This document shows positions 47,770 to 55,790 of a DNA stretch of 64,000 bases, one piece after another. The first letter of the stretch is position 1; the number at the start of each line of letters is the position of its first letter. The stretch covers positions 656,495-720,494 of the forward strand of contig NZ_KB849544.1 of NCBI RefSeq assembly GCF_000368565.1. Direction: 5' to 3'. The notes under the pieces are model-generated. The model saw nothing but the letters and a program-made list of their open reading frames with translations. It was not told where the DNA came from and ran no database searches. Position numbers and translations under genes: made by a program. Origin of the DNA: Acinetobacter gerneri DSM 14967 = CIP 107464 = MTCC 9824 (GTDB lineage: Bacteria > Pseudomonadota > Gammaproteobacteria > Pseudomonadales > Moraxellaceae).

Positions 47770-48714
47770 ATGGGCAAAATGACAATAGATGTTGGAAAAA
47801 GGAATACGTTTTTACTGAGTTGTTGTTCTTTTCTAATTCCGATTCTGATTTGGTGTGCTGTCAGTTATTTACCTTTTATTTGGCATCCTCAAGTACAAAT
47901 CACCAACTCTGGCAGCGTCGCATATTTACAAGTCGGAAGCCGTGTTGATAAGGCAGTATTTTATAACGAAGCACAAAATGCTGTAGATCAGCATGCTGCT
48001 CCGCCTCAAGGCATACTGGTCAATCCAATATATTTACCTGCACCGCATGAGGTGGCAAAAGCTCTGGTGACTGCATTTATTACACCACCAGAACAACCCG
48101 ATACCCCTTGGTTTCATCAAAGCCTCTGGCATAGTATTAAAATTGTATTCTTGGCATTTTTTATTTCTTCAGTCATAGGCATTCCACTGGGTATCCTCTG
48201 CGGTTTTTCTAAAAAAATATCCTTACTCACTGAACCCTTCGTTGAGTTTTTCCGCTACTTACCTGCACCTGCATTTGGTGCGCTTGCTGTAGCGATTTTA
48301 GGCATCAATGACGCACCAAAAATCGCCATTATTGTCATTGGTACGTTATTTCAACAAATTTTGATCATCGCCAATACCACCCGAATGGTCGATAAAGGAT
48401 TGATCGAAGCCGGATATACCCTAGGAACAAATAAACTCAAAAGTCTTTTCCATGTTGTCATCCCTGCCGCATTACCAGATATTTATCGTGATTTAAGAGT
48501 GCTTCTCGGTTGGGCATGGACCTACTTAATTGTCTCAGAATTAATTGGTACAACATCAGGGATTACCTGGTTTATTACCCAACAAGCACGTTACCAAAAC
48601 TTTGACAATGTTTATGCTGCGATCCTCATTATCGGTGTCATTGGTCTTGTTTGCGATTTGATTTTAATGAAATTGGGCGAACGTATGTTTGCTTGGAAAG
48701 TAGGAGCAAAATAA
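47770..48714 (+). CDS. ABC transporter permease (NitT/TauT-like), guanidine-module importer
   Basis: 314 residues with six or so hydrophobic segments; the first is near residues 14-35. A large periplasmic insertion (about 37-105) precedes the core. The permease coupling signature is EAGYTLGTNKLKSLFHVVIP, followed by AALPDIYRDLRVLLGWAWTY. The start follows GGGGAC. Its stop overlaps the ATPase start (TAATG). With the ATPase and the lipoprotein at 50691-51743 it forms an importer; by context, for guanidine or a related nitrogen compound, which is inference. Controlled by a sigma-54 promoter. Confidence 0.85.
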   Translation: MGKMTIDVGKRNTFLLSCCSFLIPILIWCAVSYLPFIWHPQVQITNSGSVAYLQVGSRVDKAVFYNEAQNAVDQHAAPPQGILVNPIYLPAPHEVAKALVTAFITPPEQPDTPWFHQSLWHSIKIVFLAFFISSVIGIPLGILCGFSKKISLLTEPFVEFFRYLPAPAFGALAVAILGINDAPKIAIIVIGTLFQQILIIANTTRMVDKGLIEAGYTLGTNKLKSLFHVVIPAALPDIYRDLRVLLGWAWTYLIVSELIGTTSGITWFITQQARYQNFDNVYAAILIIGVIGLVCDLILMKLGERMFAWKVGAK

Positions 48715-49595
48715 TGAATAATTCAACCTTTAATGCGCACGAGTACTTTCAAAAAATCTATGCTCGCCCTGTAATTTTGGAAGCCAAAAATCTCAGCCAA
48801 ATGTTTAAGCATGGGAAAACTGAACGCACTATTTTAAATCAAATCGATCTAAAGATTCATAAACGTGAATTTATTTGTGTGATTGGTCCTTCGGGCTGTG
48901 GTAAATCAACATTTAGCCGAATCATTGCAGGTTTAGATGCCTATAGTAGTGGCGAGCTTTTGGTTGACGGTGAAAAAATTACAGGCCCAAGCCCTGAACG
49001 AGGTATGGTTTTCCAAGGTTACACCCTCTTTCCATGGAAGACTGTAAAAGAAAATGTCATGTTTGGGCCACTGATGAAAGGTGCGAGTCAAATGAGTGCC
49101 GAAGCCAGTGCTCGTGAATGGATCAATATCATTGGTTTAGAAAAATATGAAAATCAATATCCACATCAACTCTCAGGTGGTATGAAACAACGTGTTGCTA
49201 TTGCACGCGCTTTAGTCAATGAACCTAAAATATTACTGATGGATGAACCTTTTGGTGCACTCGATCCACATACCCGTCAGAAAATGCAAAAGCATTTAAT
49301 GGATCTTTGGGAAAACATTGACATTACCATCATATTTGTCACTCATGATATGGATGAAGCAATTTTACTGGCTGATCGAATCGTTGCATTAAAAGCCAAT
49401 CCCGGTGAAATCAAAGAAATTATTGAAGTTGATTTACCTAGACCTAGAAATATAGAACTGATGCAAACTAAGGAATTCAAACGTCTGAAATCTCATGTAG
49501 ATCAACTTGTTCATGCTCAAGATGATGAGATCGATCCTGCATTGGAAGATTTGCCTAAAATTCCGCGTATGACACAAATCAGCTCTGAAAGATAA
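48714..49595 (+). CDS. ABC transporter ATPase (NitT/TauT-like)
   Basis: 293 residues from ATG 48714, overlapping the permease stop. The nucleotide-binding domain is complete: Walker [16 protein letters not shown]-loop [11 protein letters not shown], signature [15 protein letters not shown], Walker [14 protein letters not shown] and switch His in [13 protein letters not shown]-terminal ~50-residue tail (…[20 protein letters not shown]) is slightly longer than usual. It powers the import step for the permease encoded just before it. Confidence 0.92.
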   Translation: MNNSTFNAHEYFQKIYARPVILEAKNLSQMFKHGKTERTILNQIDLKIHKREFICVIGPSGCGKSTFSRIIAGLDAYSSGELLVDGEKITGPSPERGMVFQGYTLFPWKTVKENVMFGPLMKGASQMSAEASAREWINIIGLEKYENQYPHQLSGGMKQRVAIARALVNEPKILLMDEPFGALDPHTRQKMQKHLMDLWENIDITIIFVTHDMDEAILLADRIVALKANPGEIKEIIEVDLPRPRNIELMQTKEFKRLKSHVDQLVHAQDDEIDPALEDLPKIPRMTQISSER

Positions 49596-49603
49596 CTTAG
49601 GAA

Positions 49604-49956
49604 CAACTTCATCTCAAAATAGCTTTTATCTATCTACTGGTTGCAATTATTGCTGAAGTTATCGCAACTTCAGCAATAATTGCATCAAATGATTTTACTC
49701 AAATTATTCCTTCGATCATGACTATTATCGGTTATGCATTCGCTATCTATTTCTTATCGCTCACAATGAAAATCATCACTGTCAGAATCACTTACACATT
49801 ATAGTCAGGCGCAGGAATAATATTGGTTTACTTAGTCGGATTTTTTATTATAAAGAGCATTTTGATATTGATACCGCTGCGATGATAGGGTTGAGTTTTA
49901 TGATCGTAGGCATCCTAATTATTCATTTATTTTCAAAGAGTAAAGAAATAAGTTAA
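49604..49956 (+). pseudogene. SMR multidrug transporter, decayed
   Basis: Reads LKIAFIYLLVAIIAEVIATS, then IPSIMTIIGYAFAIYFLSLT and ITVRITYTL; a TAG then stands where SMR proteins have Trp (TYTL-stop-SGAG). SGAGIILVYLVGFFIIKS follows, then a frameshift to DIDTAAMIGLSFMIVGILII and the stop at 49954-49956. No start codon remains. The AEVIATS first helix is of EmrE/Qac type rather than the guanidinium-exporter (Gdx) type. Confidence 0.75.
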
Positions 49957-49959
49957 AAG

Positions 49960-50349
49960 CTAGACCTCACTTTGTAACTCTACCCCTTTACGATCGACCT
50001 GAATCCAATACTCAGATATTTTCCCATTCCGTATCAGATAAACCGCACTTGCAATTTCAACAATCTTTTTAGGATGCTGTGCATCAGAAGTTTGCTTCCA
50101 ACACACATAAACCTTTTCTTCTTCTGCAATGATTTGCTGAATTTCTAAACTGAAATTTCCATATTCCTGTTTCATTTCCAAGACATGTTGAGCATATTCT
50201 TCAGGTGTCCTTTCAACACTATATTCATGTTCTGATTGGACTTGATGTGCAATAACAATATCATGCAAAAAATGTTCAACATGTTCTAAAGCTTGACCTG
50301 AACGGATTTGGTGAAAAAAGTCGATGACGAATTTTTTATGAGATGACAT
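49960..50349 (-). CDS. SnoaL-like (NTF2-fold) protein
   Basis: 129 residues. The fold is suggested by the N-terminal helix pair (HKKFVIDFFHQIRSGQALEH), EDIVIAHQVQ-like start of the first strand and the characteristic (I/V)VEIASAVYLIRNGKISEYW ending, in the position of SnoaL-like polyketide cyclase/steroid isomerase folds. No convincing catalytic residues. Its stop is 4 bases from that of the decayed SMR gene on the other strand, so it faces it convergently. Role in the surrounding nitrogen module unknown. Confidence 0.6.
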   Translation of the reverse strand: MSSHKKFVIDFFHQIRSGQALEHVEHFLHDIVIAHQVQSEHEYSVERTPEEYAQHVLEMKQEYGNFSLEIQQIIAEEEKVYVCWKQTSDAQHPKKIVEIASAVYLIRNGKISEYWIQVDRKGVELQSEV

Positions 50350-50690
50350 AATTTTATTGTGTGAAAGTTATAAGAATATCCATCATAAAAGGGTTTATGT
50401 TTTAAAAGAAATATTCCTTTATTTTTTAGTTATCTATTTTTGCGATTTTTGACTTAAGTCGTTGAGTTTTATGATAGTCTAAGTCTACTTAGGCTATTTT
50501 ATAGCTCAATCATTTATTTGATCTTTTTTAAAAATGAAAAACCTACCACAAATCAGCAATGAAATTAATCTCAAAAGTTCCTTCCCCCTACACCCTGATA
50601 AGGGGAACATTTTATCTTGTTCATAGAGAAGGAACTTCCTTTATAAATCAATATAACCAAAAACTCGAGTTACACGAGCAAGCCTACGAT
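50350..50690. other. Intergenic region with a long hairpin
   Basis: About 340 AT-rich bases between the SnoaL-like gene and the binding-protein gene. The only structure I see is the hairpin at 50575-50637. Confidence 0.4.
50575..50637 (-). terminator. Long hairpin after the substrate-binding-protein gene
   Basis: Perfect 10-base arms AAGTTCCTTC / GAAGGAACTT 43 bases apart, enclosing a small CCCC / GGGG stem. It follows the binding-protein gene by about 50 bases. Only four T follow on the minus strand, so it could be a terminator or a 3' processing hairpin. Confidence 0.45.
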
Positions 50691-51743
50691 CTACTTTAAT
50701 TCTTCGATCAATTTTGGATAAATTAAACCATCAACATTTTGCTCCGTTTTATATATGCCATTTTCAACATTAAATTTATTAACGTGGTAAGAAGAACCGT
50801 AGATTGAGTCAAAACCTGTACCTTTAGTAAACACTTTCTTATTGGCTTCAATATCAAGTAAATGTGTGCCATCTACCATAGATTCATACTGTTTTGGATC
50901 TACTCCAGAACGCGCAGCCATGATTTTTACTGCATCCGGACGTGTCGCAGGGTCATTGATATATTTAACGGTTTTATCCCAAACCTGTAATAACTTTGTC
51001 CATTCCTCTTTATGTGCTGCCAAATGACTCATATTCACAGTTAAAGTGTCATAAATTAAACCTGGTTTATCTTTTGAGGAGTATATGATTTTAGAACCCG
51101 CAACAGCTTTAAGCGCTTGACTTGCCACAGGTTGCCAAACAGCAATTGCGGATACATCTGGGCTTGAAAATACTTGGGGTAATTGATTGGTCGTAGAGTT
51201 GACCAATTTCACATCGGCAGCGGTAATTTTTTGATCTGACAATGCGGTTGCCAATAACAAATGATCAACCAAACCTTTTTCAACCCCGATTGATTTGCCT
51301 TTTAAGTCTTGGATTGAATTGATCCCTTCTTTGGCAAGAATAACGTCATTACCTGCGGAATAATCTGTTGCCAAAATCATCATGCCTTGAGTACCACCTG
51401 ACGCAGTCACAAGATTATCGCCATTGGTAACAAATACGGCATCTAATTGGTTCGCTGAGAAAGCAGAAAGTGAAGCTGAATAATCAAACCATTTAAAATC
51501 GACATTTAATCCCGCTTCTTTTAACCAGCCTTTCTCAATTGCCACCTGCCAAGCCACCCATCCAGGCCAATCACTATAGCCAATCGTAATCGGCTTACTC
51601 TCTGCTGATGCTTTGCTACTGTCCTTCGCTTCAGGAACTTTTGCTGTATTATCACAACCACTTAATAAAAATGTCGAAAAGACAGATACAGATAATATGG
51701 ATGCTGAAAATATTGATATTGGTGATTTTGCTGTTTTGCTCAT
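50691..51743 (-). CDS. ABC substrate-binding lipoprotein (NMT1/TauA-like)
   Basis: 350 residues from ATG 51743, chosen because GGGGAG lies 9 bases before it; a GTG 24 bases upstream is in frame. Signal and lipobox end FLLSGCDN. Family segments: ITIGYSDWPGWVAWQVAIEK (start of lobe 1), DAVFVTNGDNLVTASGG, LKGKSIGVEKGLVDHLL, AIAVWQPVASQALK. The fold binds small nitrogen or sulfur compounds. It follows the allophanate hydrolase gene by 48 bases, apart from its permease and ATPase (47770-49595), which are on the opposite strand. Substrate probably guanidine by context. Confidence 0.85.
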   Translation of the reverse strand: MSKTAKSPISIFSASILSVSVFSTFLLSGCDNTAKVPEAKDSSKASAESKPITIGYSDWPGWVAWQVAIEKGWLKEAGLNVDFKWFDYSASLSAFSANQLDAVFVTNGDNLVTASGGTQGMMILATDYSAGNDVILAKEGINSIQDLKGKSIGVEKGLVDHLLLATALSDQKITAADVKLVNSTTNQLPQVFSSPDVSAIAVWQPVASQALKAVAGSKIIYSSKDKPGLIYDTLTVNMSHLAAHKEEWTKLLQVWDKTVKYINDPATRPDAVKIMAARSGVDPKQYESMVDGTHLLDIEANKKVFTKGTGFDSIYGSSYHVNKFNVENGIYKTEQNVDGLIYPKLIEELK

Positions 51744-51791
51744 GCTAAAACTCCCCATAGTTTTCACTTTTTGTGCTAGATGATGTTGTAT

Positions 51792-53561
51792 TTACAAGCT
51801 GTTATTTAATGATTGGATATAACTACGCCAACCACCGAAATGACTGATGTCGATTGCCTCATTGATGGCATAATTCTCACAAATAAATCCTTTTACCCAT
51901 GAGCCATCTTCGAGTTGCACATTGCCTATCCCAAGCGGTGCAGGTACTTCAGCAACAATTGCACCAAAGTTGGCAAGTGGAATCTCCCAAACTTCAAGTT
52001 CTATACTTTGACCCTGTGCATCACATTGCAATCCTGGCTTTGGTGGTGCGGTATTTTTTAAAGCGTAAAGTTTATAGTTTGCGGCACTCTTGGTTTTCTT
52101 TATCAAGGTCCCCAAACGAGTTGTAAGTTGAAAATTTAAAGGCATCTTTGTTAAATGAGCACCGACAACAGCCAATTTCACTGAGTTTTTGGATTGAATT
52201 TCACATGTCTTTTGATATTTTTGCTCAGATGTTCCAAGCGTTAATGCCGTTGCTGCTTGCCATTTCTGCGCAAAATTTGCCAAAGATTGATCATGCCAAG
52301 CAGATGCTATAAATGTCACTCCGCTTGGTAATCCATCTGCTCGAATGGCATTGGGTAAAGCGATTGCAGATAAATCTGCAAAATTGACAAAATTGGTATA
52401 AGCCCCCATGTGTGAATTTTTTACGAGAGGATCAGCTTCAACTTCAGCAATTTTATAAATCGTCGGTGCAGTTGGCACCATCAGTGCATCATACGGCGCT
52501 AAGGCTAAATTGATTTTGCGAGCCAATTCCGCACGATTATATTCAGCTTGCAATGCATCAGTTGCTTTAAATTTATCTGCTTGTGCAATGATCTGAGCAA
52601 TCACTGGATGCGCTTGATCGCGACTCACAATTTTCTCTACAGCAACAGTCCGTTCAGCAACCCAAGCATCATTGTAGAGTGCCTGAGCAAGTTGATTAAA
52701 ATCTGTAAAATCAATCTCTTCAACTTGATAACCCAGTGTTTTTACACGCTCAATCGCAATTAAAAATGCTTTTTCTGTTTCCCTATCTCCATAAAATTCA
52801 AGTGGATTGGGTATCGCTATTTTGCCTTTGAAAAACTGAGTTGGGACATTGGCTGGATGTATACGTGAATATTCATCTTTTTCATCATATCCTTGCATGA
52901 TATTTGCTACTGTCCACGCATCGTCTGCTGTCAGGGCAAAAATAGAAATTACATCAATGGTTCGACATGCAGGTATCAATCCAGTTGTTGAAAACCAACC
53001 CTTCGTTGGTTTTAATCCCACGATATTGTTGTGTCCTGCGGGTACACGACCTGAACCTGCAGTGTCTGTGCCTAAACTGAATGGGGCGATTCCCTTAGCA
53101 ACAGCCACCGATGAACCTGAACTTGATCCACCACTGATATATTCAGGATTGAAACTATTTTTCACTGCACCATAAGGTGACCGAACACCGACTAATCCTG
53201 TCGCAAATTGATCAAGATTGGTTTTACCTATGACAATTGCACCAGCCTTTTTGAGCTTGGCTATAACTATTGCATCCGAAGTAGCCAAATATTCTGCTTC
53301 TTTACACGCAGCAGTTGTATGAAACCCTGCAACATCTATATTGTCTTTGACTGCAAATGGCACACCGAAGAGTGGTAAATCTGTACTATTTTGACTTTTT
53401 AATAAATCTATTTGCATTTGAAGCTGTGACGTTGATGCAATCTCAATCCAAGCATGATCGTCATTGCTAATAGCTTTTACATAATCAAATAAATCATCAA
53501 GTTTAATTTGATTATTTTCATATGCATTTTTCCAATCTTGGATTGTCCATAAGTCTTTCAC
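51792..53561 (-). CDS. atzF: Allophanate hydrolase (AtzF/amidase-signature)
   Basis: 589 residues. Amidase-signature Ser-cisSer-Lys triad: Lys in FGVPFAVKDNIDVAG, Ser in SGGSSSGSSVAVAKG, with FSLGTDTAGSGRVPAG. The C-terminal ~150 residues (KLAVVGAHLTKMPLNFQLTT to HFGGWRSYIQSL) are the small domain found in AtzF and in urea amidolyase, which decarboxylates/processes the N-carboxylated intermediate. It converts allophanate to ammonia and CO2, the last step of the guanidine route. Lies 19 bases after the NikR-like gene, same operon, downstream of a sigma-54 promoter. Confidence 0.92.
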   Translation of the reverse strand: MKDLWTIQDWKNAYENNQIKLDDLFDYVKAISNDDHAWIEIASTSQLQMQIDLLKSQNSTDLPLFGVPFAVKDNIDVAGFHTTAACKEAEYLATSDAIVIAKLKKAGAIVIGKTNLDQFATGLVGVRSPYGAVKNSFNPEYISGGSSSGSSVAVAKGIAPFSLGTDTAGSGRVPAGHNNIVGLKPTKGWFSTTGLIPACRTIDVISIFALTADDAWTVANIMQGYDEKDEYSRIHPANVPTQFFKGKIAIPNPLEFYGDRETEKAFLIAIERVKTLGYQVEEIDFTDFNQLAQALYNDAWVAERTVAVEKIVSRDQAHPVIAQIIAQADKFKATDALQAEYNRAELARKINLALAPYDALMVPTAPTIYKIAEVEADPLVKNSHMGAYTNFVNFADLSAIALPNAIRADGLPSGVTFIASAWHDQSLANFAQKWQAATALTLGTSEQKYQKTCEIQSKNSVKLAVVGAHLTKMPLNFQLTTRLGTLIKKTKSAANYKLYALKNTAPPKPGLQCDAQGQSIELEVWEIPLANFGAIVAEVPAPLGIGNVQLEDGSWVKGFICENYAINEAIDISHFGGWRSYIQSLNNSL

Positions 53562-53580
53562 TCTCTTACTCCTTATTCAT

Positions 53581-54015
53581 TCAATCATTTTGTGGAATTG
53601 GCGGCATCACTGCATCCATCAACTCAAGATGCCCTTTGATCACACCTTTTAATGCGATAAATTGTTGGCTGATATGCCTAAGCTCTGTACTTGCGCCTTG
53701 CATCAGCATGACTTGTAATATTTTCTGTTGATCTAACTGAATATGTAGTGAGCTGATTACTTGTGCTAAAAATAGTTGTTGTAAATCAATTAATTGATTT
53801 CGAAGTTGTAGGTGTTCAACGTCATAAAGTAGCGTCAATGTCCCGACCATCACTGCATTTGAATGCGCTTGCTCTGCAATTAAGTGCCGATTGATCATAT
53901 CCACGATTGCCTGTGATCGGCTTTCATAGTGTTGATCGACAATCTTTTGATCTAAAGCTTCAAGTGTAATTTCAGGCACAGTGACGCTAATTCGTGCCAA
54001 TTTTGCTTTGGCCAC
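53581..54015 (-). CDS. NikR-like ribbon-helix-helix regulator with altered metal site
   Basis: 144 residues from a GTG. The N-terminal RHH reads ARISVTVPEITLEALDQKIV then SRSQAIVDMI. The C-terminal ACT-like domain follows NikR (SSLHIQLDQQKILQVMLMQG, FIALKGVIKGHLELM). Compared with E. coli NikR from memory, His87 is kept but His76 is Gln, His89 is Gln and Cys95 is Ile. Three of four nickel ligands are missing, so nickel control is unlikely; it may sense another signal. First regulator of the operon with the allophanate hydrolase; a small His-rich ORF precedes it. Confidence 0.8.
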   Translation of the reverse strand: MAKAKLARISVTVPEITLEALDQKIVDQHYESRSQAIVDMINRHLIAEQAHSNAVMVGTLTLLYDVEHLQLRNQLIDLQQLFLAQVISSLHIQLDQQKILQVMLMQGASTELRHISQQFIALKGVIKGHLELMDAVMPPIPQND

Positions 54016-54018
54016 GGT

Positions 54019-54144
54019 CTATCCCTTTTTGGTGATCACTGAGGTGTTTTGTTTTATATGCACACCTGCACGTGCAGTAAAAAGTTCAATAATAAATACT
54101 TTGAGTGGGTGTACTTTTGGGGCTTGAGGATGGTGATGGTTCAT
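54019..54144 (-). CDS. 41-residue histidine-rich small ORF
   Basis: Starts MNHHHPQAPKVHPLKVFIIE and ends at a TAG 3 bases before the GTG of the NikR-like gene. An AGGAG ribosome site lies 7 bases before its ATG and a sigma-54 promoter 56 bases further upstream, so it should be translated as the first gene of the operon. Six of 41 residues are His or clustered near them. It may be a leader peptide or a metal-binding microprotein; no family known to me. Confidence 0.55.
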   Translation of the reverse strand: MNHHHPQAPKVHPLKVFIIELFTARAGVHIKQNTSVITKKG

Positions 54145-54159
54145 ATCGCAACTCCTGAA

Positions 54160-54189
54160 AGTATTACTAAATTAATTTTTAGTATTACT
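54160..54189. promoter_or_regulatory. Two AGTATTACT direct repeats downstream of the sigma-54 start
   Basis: Identical nine-base copies at 54160-54168 and 54181-54189, 21 bases apart, covering roughly +2 to +30 of the predicted transcript. They match the GTATTAC motif at 47721-47748 and 60989-60995. Candidate operator of the NikR-like regulator. Confidence 0.45.
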
Positions 54190-54199
54190 TATTAGGAAA

Positions 54200-54215
54200 A
54201 GCAGAAAGCGTGCCA
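54200..54215 (-). promoter_or_regulatory. Sigma-54 promoter of the regulator-allophanate hydrolase operon
   Basis: On the minus strand TGGCACGCTTTCTGCT: the GG and GC of the -24/-12 elements are spaced 10 bases apart; only the T before TGC differs from the strict consensus. Predicted start near 54190, about 46 bases before the small ORF. Confidence 0.7.
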
Positions 54216-54358
54216 ATTTAGAAGGTAGATTTTTCGATGTCTAAAGATAAATCACGCTTACTTTTTGGGCAAAAATAAGCGTGATGCACGGAGATGGGGC
54301 TATTAAGTTAGATCGCATCTTTTTGTTTTAAAAATTTATTGGATTACAACAAACACAA

Positions 54359-54562
54359 TTACCCTAAGTCAACGTTAGTCATAACTTCAGTAAACTCCCA
54401 TCCACTTACATCAGGTATCTCATCATTATCTTGACTAGATGTATGTCCTGACATGAGATCAAGTTTATGATTTATGGCATAAAGAATCCGTGACTGTTGA
54501 TCCTGTTCTAACCCCTCCCACCAATAAGGTGATAAAGCATGGTTTTCTGAATTCAAAAACAT
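54359..54562 (-). CDS. Short hypothetical protein
   Basis: 67 residues (MFLNSENHALSPYWWEGLEQ…), acidic, no ribosome site. The frame is open upstream to 54655 without a start codon, so it might be the tail of a longer decayed gene. It follows the 365-residue gene by about 50 bases on the same strand. No domain recognised. Confidence 0.35.
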   Translation of the reverse strand: MFLNSENHALSPYWWEGLEQDQQSRILYAINHKLDLMSGHTSSQDNDEIPDVSGWEFTEVMTNVDLG

Positions 54563-54612
54563 ATATTGAAAAAGCGTATGTTCTATCGGCTGACCTAAAT
54601 CTATAGTTTTTC

Positions 54613-55710
54613 CTAAGCTAATTGCAAATTGTTTACATATTGAATTATTTTAATATGCCAAGCAAAAACATATCCCCAACCACCATTCATTGGGGCAGAG
54701 AAATAGGTAATTAAATCCTTATCATTCTCAAGATCTCCCAAATCTTGCAATAAATTATTTTGAAAATCAAAATCTGGATAAATTAAAGAAGAAAATGCCA
54801 AATTCATTGTTTTTTTTGAATAAAAAATTACATACAAAATATCCTTTTCGAATGATTTATTAAGGAAAGTTTCATCATAGCTTTTCTTTATTTTTATTAA
54901 TTCCTCATAACCTTTTTGATTACCAAGCAAATACCAACCTAGCTGTTCTTCATCTTCACTATTAACTAATTGAATATTCTCTTTCAAAGCTTGGATAACT
55001 TTATATTTTTGATAAATTTCTTTGCAGATTGATCGATACGCATATAGAAAAATTTGTTCCGCAGTTGGCTCTAATAGGTAGTTATCAATAGGTTCAAATA
55101 TTTCATTGTCATGCTTTTTACAAAAACCTTTGAATACTGAAGCTTTATTAATTCCTATTTTTTTGTAATCTAGGTAAGTTTTAACCTCATGCTGATATTT
55201 ATTATCAAGTTGATAGACATGGCCATTAGCAGCTATTTTCGAAAGTGATTGATTATTTTGAATAGAATGGGCTCTAATAATTTTTTCATCGCAGTCACTG
55301 CCTGCTTTTGGATGTAAACAAAATTCATGTCGATCCATTGAGTTCTTATTTTTTAAAAATTGCGCAATGTCTATTTTTTCTGAATTGTCAAAACTTACAA
55401 ATTCTGGAGCAGTTAAATTCTCATCTACTCCTACATAAAAAATAGAAAAGCCATATGTTTTTGCTTTATCGAATTGGTCTAGCCCTATATCTTTTCCAAT
55501 AAACATTTCACGAGTTACTTGTACTATATTTTCCTCAAGACTCGTTACTTTCCATTGTTCTTTTTTAAGAAAATAAATAGATTCTCGAAATGCACTAATC
55601 GCAGAGAAAGCTTTTACCCAACATGTAGCTTGAACATTTGAATATTTTTCAAATTGTCCTCCTACCTTTGCTTGCTTAACTTTAAATGATAAAAAATATA
55701 TTTTATCCAT
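54613..55710 (-). CDS. Hypothetical protein with a Cys/His zinc-like motif
   Basis: 365 residues, no signal peptide. The N-terminal part (YFLSFKVKQAKVGGQ, TCWVKAFSAISAFRESIYFL) is unrecognised. Around residues 130-165 it has HEFCLHPKAGSDCDEKIIRA then HSIQNNQSLSKIAANGHVYQ. This CxxP…C…IIxAHSIQ…L…I…GHV pattern occurs in proteins I recall from defence-type neighbourhoods, with a likely Zn site; I cannot name the family. A later CKKHDNE segment may complete the metal site. It is an AT-rich insertion between the two guanidine operons. Confidence 0.5.
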   Translation of the reverse strand: MDKIYFLSFKVKQAKVGGQFEKYSNVQATCWVKAFSAISAFRESIYFLKKEQWKVTSLEENIVQVTREMFIGKDIGLDQFDKAKTYGFSIFYVGVDENLTAPEFVSFDNSEKIDIAQFLKNKNSMDRHEFCLHPKAGSDCDEKIIRAHSIQNNQSLSKIAANGHVYQLDNKYQHEVKTYLDYKKIGINKASVFKGFCKKHDNEIFEPIDNYLLEPTAEQIFLYAYRSICKEIYQKYKVIQALKENIQLVNSEDEEQLGWYLLGNQKGYEELIKIKKSYDETFLNKSFEKDILYVIFYSKKTMNLAFSSLIYPDFDFQNNLLQDLGDLENDKDLITYFSAPMNGGWGYVFAWHIKIIQYVNNLQLA

Positions 55711-55750
55711 AATATTTTATATAAATTATTCATTAACTTAATTCTAATAT

Positions 55751-55775
55751 AAAACCGCCCTTACGGACGGTTCTC
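55751..55775 (-). terminator. Terminator of the guanidine carboxylase operon
   Basis: Stem AACCGTCC / GGGCGGTT with a TTAC-type loop and a T stretch, 20 bases after the carboxylase stop. Confidence 0.75.
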
Positions 55776-55790
55776 TACCCACTATTTTTT

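Noticed and set aside
49604..49956. Reading the SMR pseudogene as a guanidinium exporter (Gdx)
   Set aside because: The first helix AEVIATS is of the EmrE/Qac type; context alone is not enough to call it Gdx.
54359..54562. Treating the 67-residue ORF as part of the preceding 365-residue gene
   Set aside because: The frames differ and no single shift gives a continuous, convincing protein; kept as a low-confidence hypothetical instead.
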